From: Botryosphaeria dothidea
Taxonomy: Eukaryota > Ascomycota > Dothideomycetes > Botryosphaeriales > Botryosphaeriaceae
DNA length: 64,000 bases
NCBI GenBank assembly: GCA_011503125.2
Contig: WWBZ02000007.1
Span: forward strand, 744,001-808,000
Direction: 5' to 3'
Shown here: piece by piece, positions 41,503 to 53,581 of the stretch
Layout: every line of letters begins with the position of its first letter
Position numbering within the stretch: position 1 is the first letter of the stretch
Translations under genes and position numbers: made by a program
Notes under the pieces: generated by a model
What the model was told of the DNA's origin: nothing
What the model saw: the letters and a program-made list of their open reading frames with translations, nothing else
Databases searched by the model: none

Positions 41503-43789
41503 TTTGGAAGTGATGGTTGACTGATCAGTCAAAGTCGAGATGATAGAAGCTTGTGATTGACCTGGGGAGGTATGTTTGCTTGGTGAAGACAATACCACGG
41601 CGGCCTCTGAACGTCTTTATATACTGATTCGAGTGCCACATTGAAGTGTTGGGTCCGATAAGACTCCGCTTGCTCTCTACCCCGAGGCGTCCCGACCGGC
41701 ATTGTGCTTTAGTGGACATGTCATGCCATGCAGGGTGGATGCGTCTATCTCACTGTAAGCTGGAGCCCTGGTGGTATGATACGGCAGCTTTGCGGCTTCG
41801 TGAGGAGTCTGCGAAGCTGCCGCGGAGAGGTTGCCGTTAGTCGTTATCCGCCCAATGACGACGAAGAGTGGAGCATGGCCAGCATCAACGAGGTCCAGAT
41901 TAGATGTCATGAGGCTGTAAGGAGCAATTAGATCGAACCTGATCGCCGAGTTTGCCAACGAATCGAGGCGTATTGGTGCCGATGATGCCGTAAAATATGT
42001 GGAGGTTGGAGATGCCGTAGATGCCGACGGCACCCTGCCGAGCGCAGTCGGCGCAGCGGCACCGAGTTACAGACGAGAAATGGCAGCAAGGACCTTGTCG
42101 TTCCGTGGAGAAGTATATTGGACCTGAATGTCCCTCAGCATCAGCTGCATACATGAGACCGGGGGTTGATTGGCTGGAATGCATGGCCAACAGATGACGC
42201 GCTTGACCTGCGAGGCTCGGCGTGGCACTGCTGCGGAGAATTGTCCCAGCCATGCGGGGCCTAATATCTCTATCAGCCTGGTTAGATAACGGATAAAGGA
42301 AGATAGCCGGGAAACAGATAGACATTGCGTGGCAAGGAGCGGGGTTGGATGCGAGATCGGAGAACTGGGATAGGTCGCGGAAGAGGGTCCTCTCGTATAT
42401 CATCGTCGTCACGAGTCTAATGGACATAGACTTTATCACTATAATGCAAGCTGAGTTGGATAAATATAAAGATAACCCAGAGGCAGGCATGGATGCACTT
42501 CGACATGACTGGAGACCGAATCCATTTGCACTTCGTGACGTGGAAAGAGCCAATATGTGACAGAAATCATAGAGAAATATGGCTACTTAGGCTGGAATAA
42601 TACTTGCAAACAGTCCACAGTATGCCATCTCCGTTACGTGGCAATGTAAGTTGTAGCGTGGGAAGGCGCTTACCTGGAGAGGAAATAATGGAGATCAGCC
42701 ACCGGTGGGCTCGAGCTTCCCGCTTCAACCTAGTTGGACAAACAAACATCTCTGGCCAGGATGTTTGGCAACAATCCAGCCCAATCTCATCGTCTGAAGC
42801 TTACTTCGCTCTTATCATCGTGTTATGAGTCCAATCGGAAGCATAGGCAGCTCAATCGAAGATCAGTATTTGCCCGACCAGCCAACACCACAGACTTAAT
42901 CAGTGTATATCAGCATGTGATTGAAGTGCGGGGATCGATCATGGAAGGACAAACCGGCTTGAACTACCCGCTCAGACTGATCCACAAAGCTATTCATAGC
43001 CCCACATTTTGCTTCCGCTTACTCACAAATGCCCCGGAAACCGTAGCCCATTCGGAAGAATCTTAGATATCCTCGATGAGTACTTGCAGACCCTCATGAA
43101 ATTGCAAACTGCGGAGCCGAGGAGACATGCCGCGTCTCTGAAATAACTTTCCCTTACTCTTCCTGCTAGGTTCCCACCTTATAATACATATATTTTACCT
43201 GTGTTACGCACCGGAAAAGCCGCAATTCTGAACAGGATGGGTTCTCAATCGCTAGGCGCACATTCTGGGAGATTGTGGAACAATCTGTGGAAATGCTCTC
43301 GTAGACCGGGAATAGTAGCGGAGTCGGATAGTGCGGGGAAGTGACCGGGATTGGCCAAGAATGAGGAGATAAGACGATTGAGAGGACTTTCAAAGTAGTT
43401 CGACGAGGAAGAGGGTTGTTGCGTATTGTTTTCGTCATCCCTTTCTATTTTTAAACGCCGGCAGATTTCGAGGTATCTCAATGGTGTCAGAGAGGTGAGA
43501 CCGCCACCCGGAGTGCTGACTGGCCGAGGTCTCTGTTGCCTGGAAGGATGAGATACCATGTATGTACAGTCATAGAGTCGCAGCTGTATCAAGTAAACGG
43601 GAAAGAGGTAAAAAAAACGAACATTTTTGGGAGGGGTAACCTGGTTGGCGTGATAAGTTTGTGGTCAGTAACTTCTGAAAGTTATGCACCTTGAAAGAAT
43701 GATAATAAAATATGTTTGAGATTTCAAAATATGCTGGCATTCATAGTTCCGTGGAGGTTCATTTTCAATACTTCGTTCCTTACCAGATT
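41503..43789. other. Intergenic, promoter of cyanide hydratase
   Basis: The 2.3 kb holds only mutually overlapping short frames. A plus-strand frame at 42345-42560 (71 codons, ending NPFALRDVERANM) looks faintly protein-like but has no start context, splice-linked neighbours or recognisable domain. Confidence 0.5.
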
Positions 43790-44861
43790 TCACTGTTGCG
43801 CTTTGATTGCCTTCGCAACGGCCGACTCCAGTGTCTCGCTCGACGGTGCCTTGATCAAGTCGTTGTCACGGCTCTCATAAAGCGTGCCGCCCTGCGTCCA
43901 GATTCTCCTCAAGGTGAACACAGCAGCGAACGGCACGCCTTCCTCCCAAGCTTCCTTCTCTCCGCGCTCAAGATCGGCCAGAGACGTGTAAACAACGTCC
44001 CACTTGGCGCCAGTCTGGCGCTCATACTCCGCCAGAATCTCCTTGGGCGTGGTCGTGAACGAATTGACGATAAGGGCACGGTTGGCCGTGTTCTCCGGGT
44101 GCTGGAGCGCCGCCACAAGCAGCGTGCCGACGCTGTCTCAAGTAAGTATGCATGGTGTGAGGAAAGTTGAACAGCACGCACTCATCCATCGTTGTCAGGC
44201 TGATCTTGCCATTGCCGTCCCCCAGAAGCGATGCCCGCTTGGCCTTGACGTCGAAAGTGCCGGCCTCGTCGCCAAAGCTTTTAGCGATGTACAAGTCGGC
44301 ATAAGGCCCGGTCACGAGATAGGTGTACTCGAGCCTCTTGATAGCATCGGACTCAAGGTAGGCCCGCACCTTCAACTTCAGTTGATGCGGCTTCTCGTTG
44401 GCAGACTGCGGCCCGTACTTGATGTCGGTGCCGTACTCGCTCGGGAAGAAGCGATTGATGCTGGGTGATTGTTCGGCGAGTTTGATCAGGTTGATTTGCT
44501 CGGCGATAACATTGCGGCCCACTGCACTGACGACAGTATCATAGTCTGGAGAAAATGTCAGCCTCGTCCGCGTGGCGGCAAAGACCCCCAGGCGTCAACG
44601 CGCGAAGGTGGGGAAAGTCGTGACTGGACCTTTGTACGCTTCAAGAATCTTAGCCTCGTCAGTGAAGTCGCCAGCGATAACCTCAACGCCATGCTCCTTT
44701 AGCGACTGGATCTCAGTGGCCTTGTTCTGTACCGTGTTGGGGGAAGTGTAGATGCCGATGCGTTTGAAGGGTGGTTGAGCATTGACCAAAGCCTGAACGA
44801 TGTAGCGTCCAATTACGCCGGTCGCACCGAAGACGAGCACTTTCTCAGTTAGAGGCGCCAT
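43790..44861 (-). CDS. NmrA-like NAD(P)-binding reductase (isoflavone-reductase-like)
   Basis: Three exons: 44630-44861, 44182-44545 and 43790-44132, giving 312 residues. Started at [15 protein letters not shown]; an in-frame Met 17 codons upstream is less likely. The N-terminal Rossmann motif GATGVIG (Gly12, Gly15, Gly18) binds NAD(P). [10 protein letters not shown] and [14 protein letters not shown] are hallmarks of the NmrA/PCBER family (Pfam NmrA). Some members reduce aromatic substrates and others are redox sensors; the substrate here is unknown. Intron 1 has the weak donor GTCCAG, chosen because it alone gives [14 protein letters not shown]; intron 2 has GTGCGT...ACAG. Confidence 0.85.
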
Positions 44862-45404
44862 TTCTGTAGAGGGACCGTTGAGTTCTGGCTTCACACGAGA
44901 GGATGCAAGCACTCTTATAAAGATAGACGTTATGCTTACGGAGCACGCGTAACGCCATCGGGAGTCTAAATGTACAAACCGCAGGCGAAGGGCGCAAGCT
45001 TTGGTGGGGCTTGCCGATCGGGCGGCCCCTCCACCGGATCATGGCACGGCTGGTGGGCCTCTCCGCCATTGGGGAGCGACGCGTCTCGCGGCATAGGGGC
45101 GCTGGTTGACAACAACACACCATCACAGGCGTGCATCGAGAAGCAATCATCAATCGAATGGATCATGTATTGATAAGCCAGCTTGCGCCAGCATGTCCGC
45201 ATATCCTTGGTTTAAACAAGCAGCATAACCCATTGAACTCCGTCCGTTTCCGTAATCACAGCAGAAGACCTTTCCCATGAGTAAACCAGCAGTAGCTCCC
45301 CTCGGCTCCCATCCGCCGACCCAATTCACAAGAGCGCCGAAAGCAGATATGAGCCGACACGGTGCGCAAGAGTCGGGTGAGTGAGAAGATCGTGGGCGAC
45401 GCGT
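44862..45404. other. Intergenic between NmrA-like gene and histone H4
   Basis: Promoter of the NmrA-like gene and 3' flank of H4; no further gene seen. Confidence 0.6.
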
Positions 45405-46026
<622 letters not shown>

Positions 46027-49000
46027 TTTGGCTTAGTGTGTTGATTGTCGAGTTTTGAGTTGATGGAAGTCGCGGAGGAGGGCGTGGTGTTGATGTCACG
46101 CTGTTGTGGTTGCGAACGGTCGGAAACGGTGGAAGAAGAGGGAAAGGGAGAAAGGACAGCTGCCGGGCGATAGCTTTAAATAGGAGGGCCGGGTGATTAG
46201 GTTGCAACAGCTGGAGCGAGGCGCGCTAGACTATTTTGGGGGGAGTGGCCAAGCGCAGATGCGGCAGGAACATCAAAAGTGCAGGCACCGAAAAGCGTTG
46301 TAAAGGCAGGCTGCTTTCCAGCACTTGATAGCGAGCATTCGCGCCGCCCAACAGTGCGGGTGACCGCCAGCTGGGCCCGCGCTGCCGGATCAAAACGTTG
46401 TTCCGTCCCGGAGGAACGCGAAACGCGACCGAGCCGCCCCAAAACAACACCACCCGCCCAGCACTTCGCCAACGCGACTGCAAATCTGCCGAAATACGTC
46501 TCTGACTGAGTCACTATCATCCTCTGACGCGTAGATCCTCGCAGAATAATTTGCATACCATTTCCGCATCTGGTCACCCGCCACGCTCCGTTTGCCTGCA
46601 GGACCGCGAATCCGCCCCTCTTTCTGGATATTTCTGCACGGGGACACGGCTGCAATGTTCTATTCTATTCTCTCTAGGTGCCCGTAATCCTGCGTGTCTT
46701 TCAACTCAACACATTAAATCCCATTCTGGGCCTTGTTTCAGGCGTACTGGATCCACATTCACCTTGATGCTGTTCCACTGTAGCCTACTCAGTTCTCTTA
46801 ATGTCCAAGCGCTGTTTCTGGGGTGTGAACACTTCTATGCATGCAAGCCTGCTAAACGGGGCTCACAGGGCATTGAGGGGAGGTTCCCGGAGCACACTCA
46901 GCCACTCAACTCTGGTGGTGAGTGCGTGAAGAGGGAGATTTGCGGGCGAATGCGAGGTGAGTCGGCTGGTATATTGACGCCCCTTGATTGCCAAGACAGA
47001 AGCACCTAGATGCTACGCAGATAAACAGGTACCATGGTTCACATATTGCCCGGCCTGCAACGCGGGGCTTGCGAAGTACATACCTTCCTTGGATCTGCTA
47101 TCACAGGATAAACCCCACTCATATTGGATGTGCGTAACTTCTTGACACTGCTCCGGGATTGTGCGCTCGGTCCTCGATTGCAAGAGGGATGGGAGTTGAA
47201 GTGATTGTGTTGGATCTGAGGAAGTCGTCGAGTGGACGCATCTGCGCGCTTGAACGAAGGGAGAAGCGGCGACGGCGGCTGCGGCTGTGAGGATAGTGGT
47301 GCGGTAAGCTCACCACCATGTCAAGCATCGTGAACGCGTCGTGGTGCATCGTGGCGCGTTGCCAGGAGACAGTTGCCGGCAAGATATGCGCCGCACGCGT
47401 GTGGGGGTGGCGAAGTGGTAGCGGGCGTTTGCGACTCAACACCACGCTGAGCATCGTGGCCGTACCGCGCCTGTATCACAGGTGGGTCTATCTGCGTCGG
47501 GTAGTCGCCGCAACCTCTTTGTGCTCGGGATAGCGATGGCGGAGTACTTTATGCCTTGAGGCGAGTATGCCCACGCACACTCTCGTTGGCCGAGCCACTG
47601 GACAGTTCGGAATATCTGGGAGTCTCTGGACGCGCACACGAAACGCACCGCGGCAACAACTCAGTCGCACACCGAACACCGGCACTAATGGACACCGGGC
47701 AAGAACATCATCAATGGCTTCAACACCCTTCGCTATCCTACAGTGCGCCCATCGTTCTTCCTCGAGACCCCACTTATAGCGAGATGTCAACGAAGACAGC
47801 CTCAGAATCCTCTTCACTGGCCCTTCAAGGGAAAAAAGCTCTTTCGAGCAAAAACCCTGCTGCACGAGACACCGAGCGCTGCCCCCACCCCCCAAAAAAA
47901 AAAGGTAAAGAGGAGTCCGCCCATTCAAGGGACCCATCGTTACCCTCCTTTCTTGAGAAGGGGAGCCTGAGTGGTCCACCTCAAGCCCCGAAGGGCGTGG
48001 TCGGCACAAAGGAGAAAAGAAGGTGTTTGCAAGAGGGGGAGGGGGGTTTATATAGGCTGGGGGAGGCGCGTTCTGGCGCTAGTGGGGCAACTCCGAATTC
48101 GTCAAGTGAGCCATTTCGCGGTAACTGTGATTGGGCGGGGAGGTGCTCAAAAGGGCAGGCAGGGCCCCATTACTGCGCGTCCGGGGCGCTTAATTCACAG
48201 TCGCAGCGCTGGCCTGCCCACCCACAGCACCAGCGCTCGCGCCCGCATCCGTCTGCACCCGCCTTCTCTCACCCGCTTGGTTGATCCAAGATACGCTAGA
48301 CCAATTCGAAGTGAGTTCGGCCGCTGGAACGAAGTCTGGAGGTCATTTCTTCGTTCGCTGTGATTGGGAGGCGTACTGCCGGGTTCAGCCGTCCCAAGCG
48401 CTTTGGCAGATCGAGGACGCGGGCGTGAGGCACAGCGCTTGAGTATGCAGTTGCCTAACCATGCAGCCTGGCATCCCCTATGCCCACTTTGGATTTCATG
48501 AGTCGTGGTGGTCTCCCCTCCACTGCCCGGTATGTAGCTGTACGTCCTGCTTTGCCTGCTGTCTTTCTTCTTGATCACGTCTATGCCCGTTCATTCCAAT
48601 ATGTGGTATTCGGCCGATCAATGTTGGACCCATACTTCTACCTACCTCTGCTCTTCCAGGCCAAAACAGGCCCCCACCCTCGTCTGCCCACGGAGTCGCC
48701 TCAACTTTTCAAGTAAACGATAATTCGAAACATCAGAGGCGTAGTGTGAAGGTGCGGGTCCCATATTTTCACCGCCCCCATACTGAGATGGCTTGTCGTC
48801 AACAATGAAGACAATTTTCCGATCATCAGACCTCCCATCAGACCTCCCATCTGGCTCATTGAGGGTTTCAAAAAGCGCAACCAGCTGCAGCAAGTTCTAT
48901 TTTTACGACAGAGGCCTTGTGTACGTCGTTCATCCGCTTTTCCGGCGCCCTCAGCTCGCCCAAACTTACCTATGGCGCAACCCCGACCCATGGCGCAATC

Positions 49001-49466
49001 GAACACTGCTAAGTCTTACCGAAGGCAACAAGGCAACGTACAGCGCAGCAGTGGCTGTACGAAACGCGCTTGTCCGTTTATGTCTTCTTCCCTGCTATCA
49101 TTTCTTTCTTGGGCTCTTGGGGTCACGTGTGCGGCGTAGGCGAGCGCTTAGGCAGGGAAGCCACATTCACACCGCTATCTGATTGCTCCGCTGAAAGGGC
49201 TCACCCCCATTCTTTGGGCTCGTGGAAAACCGCAGCTGTCTGAGACATGGCACAGCCCCGACAAATGGAATCTTCTCCGTCCTGCTGCGCCCCATCCACT
49301 TCAGAGTCACGCAGGGGCTTAAAAGAGTCTGCAGGTTGTAGCTCCGGTTCGTTTGCATCACCAGCGACGACAGAGCATTCTCTCCCTTCCCGAGATACCC
49401 TACTGTATATGTTCAGATCTCCTTGCTCGTTTTATTTTCTCGTTTGATCCATATTCGATTGTCGCC
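46027..49466. other. Long intergenic region (3.4 kb) upstream of H4 and of the RING gene
   Basis: Frames up to 242 codons (47556-48284 plus, 47488-48009 minus) overlap on both strands in a GC-rich tract, lack domains and start context, and are not accepted as genes. A tandem duplication of TCAGACCTCCCA lies near 48828-48851. The first few hundred bases are the H4 promoter. Confidence 0.55.
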
Positions 49467-50630
49467 ATGACGCTTGGCTTGACACAGCAAGAGATATATC
49501 GTGAGCTCTCCAGGATTATCGAACCCGTCAATCCTGAAAAGGACAGATTCTCCTGCGTTGGATATGCCCCATCGAAACACCGAAGATGTTGGGATGTCGT
49601 CAATGGGGCGGACGTATCCTCGTTCGATCAGCATCTCCGCGGTTTCAACGAAGCCGAACTCAAACACCCCGAGGCTCGCTTAAGGAAGCTAAGGATACTG
49701 GCAGGGCTTGGACTCTGTGTGAGATACCACAGAAAGACCCAGATTACTGAAGTTGCTTCGAAATGGGACCGTGCGATTGCTTTATGGCTCAGCAGGCGAG
49801 AAGCGTCCCAACAACAAAACCCTCGGGCCTCGGAATCTCGTGGTCGTGCTGTTTCTGTTGCAACCACTTCTTCACATACGAGAACGCGAAACACCAATTC
49901 GCATCGGCCAAGCACTCCACAGACCTCAACCGTGATCCGGCAAGAGACTAGGATCCGCCAGAGTGAAGAGATCATCGAAGCGGTGGACCATACCTCCAGC
50001 CTGGGGTCTGCCAGCCGCGAGAGGACTCAGTTTAACTTCACTTCGGAGAGACAGCCCGCTGCTATCAGCCCGCCAAGGCCGCCAGAAGGAGCTCGTCATC
50101 CTACAAGAATCCTCACTTCACCTCCTAGAATAGCCGTTGCTCATGCTGGTCAGACTGAAGCTATGCCTACTTCAGCGCGCGCATCTTCTACGCAGACTCC
50201 CCGAGCAGCTCCGTCACGCGCTCAGTCAACAGTGCCTCCAGCTGCGACTCCTGTGGACCAGCCTTCTCCTGTTGCGTCTCCCAGGATTTCTTCTGTCTGC
50301 TCCGAATCATCACGGGCACGGGAGAGCGAGCGTTGCACTCAGCAACACGCGCAGCGCAAGACCATCGATGATGACTGCGCCATCTGCCAGTTCTCCATGA
50401 CATCCAACGACCTAGCCGAACTCGTCTGGTGCAAGGCCCAGTGCGGCACAAATTTCCACCGCGAGTGCTGGGAAACGTGGAAACGGCATAGACGCTCTGT
50501 CGCGCCCAACTCGCCACTCGCCTGCGTCTACTGGTATGCCTTCTATCTACGCACACACTGATACTTCTAAGCTAACACTTCTTACAGCCGTACGCCCTGG
50601 GGCCGCCGTTGCGAGCACGACGTCACCTAG
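49467..50630 (+). CDS. RING-variant zinc-finger protein, probable ubiquitin ligase
   Basis: Exons 49467-50533 and 50588-50630 with a 54-nt intron (GTATGC...CTAAC...TACAG); 369 residues. Start chosen at CGCCATGACG, with better context than the upstream Met. The N-terminus has CVGYAPSKHRRCW (residues 30-42), a Cys-containing motif that recurs in fungal proteins of unknown role. The middle is Ser/Thr/Pro/Arg-rich and disordered. The C-terminus is a RING-like finger: Cys304, Cys307, Cys322, Cys326, His331, Cys334, Cys353 and Cys356. The last pair is completed only after splicing (CVYC-RTPW). The usual H4-ligand His is Thr (CGTNFH), so Cys322 may substitute. Partners are unknown. Confidence 0.78.
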
Positions 50631-51518
50631 CCGGTTGACTCCTTCTTGACGATCTCGTCCTCGTCTTCTTCTTCTTCTTCTTCTTCTTCTTCTTCGTCCT
50701 CATTTTCCTCCTCTTCCTCCTCTCACGCCATCGGCGACAACGCCCTCCTACCCAGCCTCTTCAAAGCCCGCATCCGCGAGCATGTGCGGGCAGAGGCGTG
50801 GTGTCTCTGGAAGGATGTGGATGTGGAGAGTGGTTCGCGGTGCTGTTCGATGCGAGGAGACACAGGCGCGGGATCGGGCCCGAGAGATGGGCGGCGGCGT
50901 CGGTGTTTGACGTGGAAAATGAGCAGGATGGGGGTGTGTTTGGTGCTCTGTTCGGAGAAGACGTGGTTGAGGGTGCGTCGAATGTTGTAGAGCATCGACA
51001 GCGGGGATGCCAGATGGTGTGAGTTTGTGGCTCGGTGGGTATCGGGGAGGTGGGCTTGTGGGCGGGAATGATGTGCGTTGCTGAATGGTGGGCTTTTTTT
51101 TTTGTTGGAGAGAATTGTTCTCATGAGGGGCTTGGGGTTTTTGGAGGGCGGCATTGCGTTCGCATTTCTCACTTTTTTCTTCGTGTTATATCATGTCGGG
51201 AGCGGAGGATTTGGAGGTCATGATGTATACTCTGGCAGCACCTATGAATGAATGAATGAATGAAGAAACGATGTAATCACGATAGACGGTAGCCGGGGTA
51301 TTTGGCGTTTGTCAGGCATCCCCGGGCCGGGGCGCTAGGAACGGGAAGGGGTGTGGAGCCGCGTCGCCCGGCGGGTTGGAAACGATCCCCCGCAATGCAG
51401 CGGCTACACTCGGCCCATTCTCCGCATGCCCTTGTACCGCTCCAAATCCTCCAAACACCACGGCCCTTCCCTTCCCTCCCTTCACCTCTCCTCCCGTCCC
51501 CTTCAATTGCTGCCAAAA
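50631..51518. other. Intergenic; 3' flank of RING gene and 5' flank of mccB, with microsatellites
   Basis: A (TTC)10 run lies at 50666-50695, just after the RING stop. It makes an apparent poly-Ser frame that I do not accept as a gene. (TGAA)5 is at 51245-51264. About 51420-51515 is CT-rich, fitting the 5' UTR of the carboxylase gene. Confidence 0.65.
50666..50695. repeat. (TTC)10 microsatellite
   Basis: Ten perfect TTC units 36 bp after the RING-gene stop codon, in its likely 3' UTR. Confidence 0.9.
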
Positions 51519-53581
51519 ATGGCCTCCCGCCTCCGCCCCGCCCTGCAGCGCTCCCTCCCCCGCCCAACCTTCCTCTCCACCCGCCTAAAACCGCCGATCC
51601 CCCGCACTGCCGCCGCCGCCGCACCGCCGCCGTCATCATCCCTCCGCACCAGCAACAATGCCGCCATCCGCGCAATCGCAACGCACACCCCGACCCACCA
51701 CGCCTCGCTCCTCTACACCCTCCCCAACGACGTCGACCCCTCCTCGCCCACCTTCCGCGACAACGCGTCCTCGTTCGCCGACGTGCAGGCTCGCGTGTCC
51801 GAGCTGCACGCCGCCGCGGCACGCGGCGGGCCCGACAAGGCGCGCAAGAAGCACGTCGAGCGCGGCAAGATGCTGGTGCGCGACCGCGTCGCCGCGCTGG
51901 TCGATCCGGGGACCAGCTTCCTCGAGCTGAGCGCGCTGGCGGGGCTGGGCGTGTACGAGGGCGAGGAGGTGCCGGCGGGCGGCATCGTGACGGGGATTGG
52001 GGTTGTGGAGGGGGTGAGGTGTGTGGTTGTGGCCAATGATAGCACGTACGTAGTATATGGATGGAGAAAATCAGGCGGATAGTGAGAGGCTGGGTTGACG
52101 CTGTGGGTTGTGAGTGCTGATTGTGTTTGGGGATTTGTAGGGTCAAGGGCGGCACGTACTATCCCATTACTGTGAAGAAGCACCTCAGGGCCCAGGCAAT
52201 TGCTCAGGAGAATAGTTAGTGAGCTCTCGTGGAAGGTAGACCGGCTTGGAACTGACAGGTGCAGGGCTGCCTTGCATATATCTGGTCGACTCAGGCGGCG
52301 CAAATTTGCCGCACCAAGCGGATGTGTTCCCTGACCGCGAGCATTTCGGTCGTATCTTCTTCAACCAAGCCAGGAGTAAGCGTATCTGACCGGATTGATG
52401 GAGTACTGTGAGCTAACCTATCCACAGTGTCATCAATGGGCATCCCACAGATCAGTGTAGTCATGGGCCCCTGCACAGCTGGCGGCGCCTACGTCCCCAG
52501 CATGTCCGATGAGTCCATCATCGTAGCAAAACAAGGCCACATTTTCCTCGCTGGTCCTCCCCTCGTCAAAGCCGCCACTGGTGAAGTTGTCAGCGCCGAG
52601 GACCTCGGCGGTGGCGCGTTGCACAGCGAGATCTCCGGCGTGACCGACTACCTCGCAGTCGATGATGCTCACGCACTTGTCCTCGCTCGCCGCAGCATTG
52701 CTAACCTCAACTACCCTAAAGTCTCCGACCCTTCGCCATCCTCACTCGATGCTCCCAACAGGACCAAAACGTGGGAAGAGCCGCTGTACGATCCGAAAGA
52801 GCTCGCCGGCATCGTAGGCACCAACCCCCGTCTCCCCGTCCCGGCACGATCCATCATCGCGCGCATCGTCGACGGCTCCCACTTCGACGAGTTTAAGCCG
52901 CTGTACGGTACGACACTGGTCACCGGCTTCGCCCGCATCCAGGGCCATCCCGTCGGCATCCTGGCCAACGACGGCATCTTGTTCTCCGAGGCCTCGCTCA
53001 AGGGCGCGCACTTCATCCAGCTGTGCAGCAAGCGCGGCATTCCGCTCGTCTTCCTCCAGAACATCTCGGGCTTCATGGTCGGCGCCGACGCCGAGAAGGG
53101 CGGCATCGCCAAGAACGGCGCGAAGCTGGTGACGGCCGTGAGCTGCGCGGACGTGCCCAAGTTTACCGTCGTGGTGGGCAGCAGCGCCGGTGCGGGTAAC
53201 TATGGCATGTGGTGAGTTGATAATTTCCCTTCCCGCTATGAAGCATTGCACCAGCTGACTTGTGATGTTTGCAGCGGCCGCGCCTACTCGCCGCGTTTCT
53301 TGTGGACGTGGCCCAACGCTCGCACTTCCGTCATGGGGCCTGAGCAGCTGTCTTCCGTCATGGAGGCTGTCGGCAAGCAGGCTGATCCGGCGCTCAAGGC
53401 GCGTATTGAACGCGAGAGTGAGGCCACGTTCGGCAGCGCCCGCTTGTGGGACGATGGAATCATCCCGCCGGAGCATACGCGCGCCGTACTCGGCTTGGGT
53501 CTGGAGGTGGCGAGTCAAGGAAGGGCTGCGGAGAGGAAAGATAGGGAAAGAGCGGAGAAATGGGGCGTGTTCAGGATGTGA
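51519..53581 (+). CDS. mccB: Methylcrotonyl-CoA carboxylase beta subunit, mitochondrial
   Basis: Five exons: 51519-52045, 52141-52214, 52265-52375, 52428-53211 and 53275-53581, giving 600 residues. It is the carboxyltransferase half of 3-methylcrotonyl-CoA carboxylase (EC 6.4.1.4) in mitochondrial leucine breakdown and works with the biotin-carrying alpha subunit. The N-terminal ~55 residues are Arg/Ser/Ala-rich without acids, a mitochondrial presequence. Family blocks: [86 protein letters not shown] and [15 protein letters not shown]. The splice joins restore each motif exactly. Neither the alpha subunit nor isovaleryl-CoA dehydrogenase is nearby, unlike the gene cluster known in Aspergillus. 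Confidence 0.96.

Noticed and set aside
41900..42560. 217-codon minus frame and 71-codon plus frame
   Set aside because: No domain, no splice-linked continuation and no start context; the plus frame is only faintly protein-like.
47488..48284. Frames of 173 (minus) and 242 (plus) codons
   Set aside because: They overlap each other, lack domains and use unlikely composition; chance openness of GC-rich intergenic DNA is simpler.
46027..49466. Search for a divergent histone H3 partner
   Set aside because: No H3 motif (such as ARTKQTARKS) is visible in any frame.
50646..50990. Poly-Ser frame
   Set aside because: Translation of the (TTC)n microsatellite after the RING stop codon.
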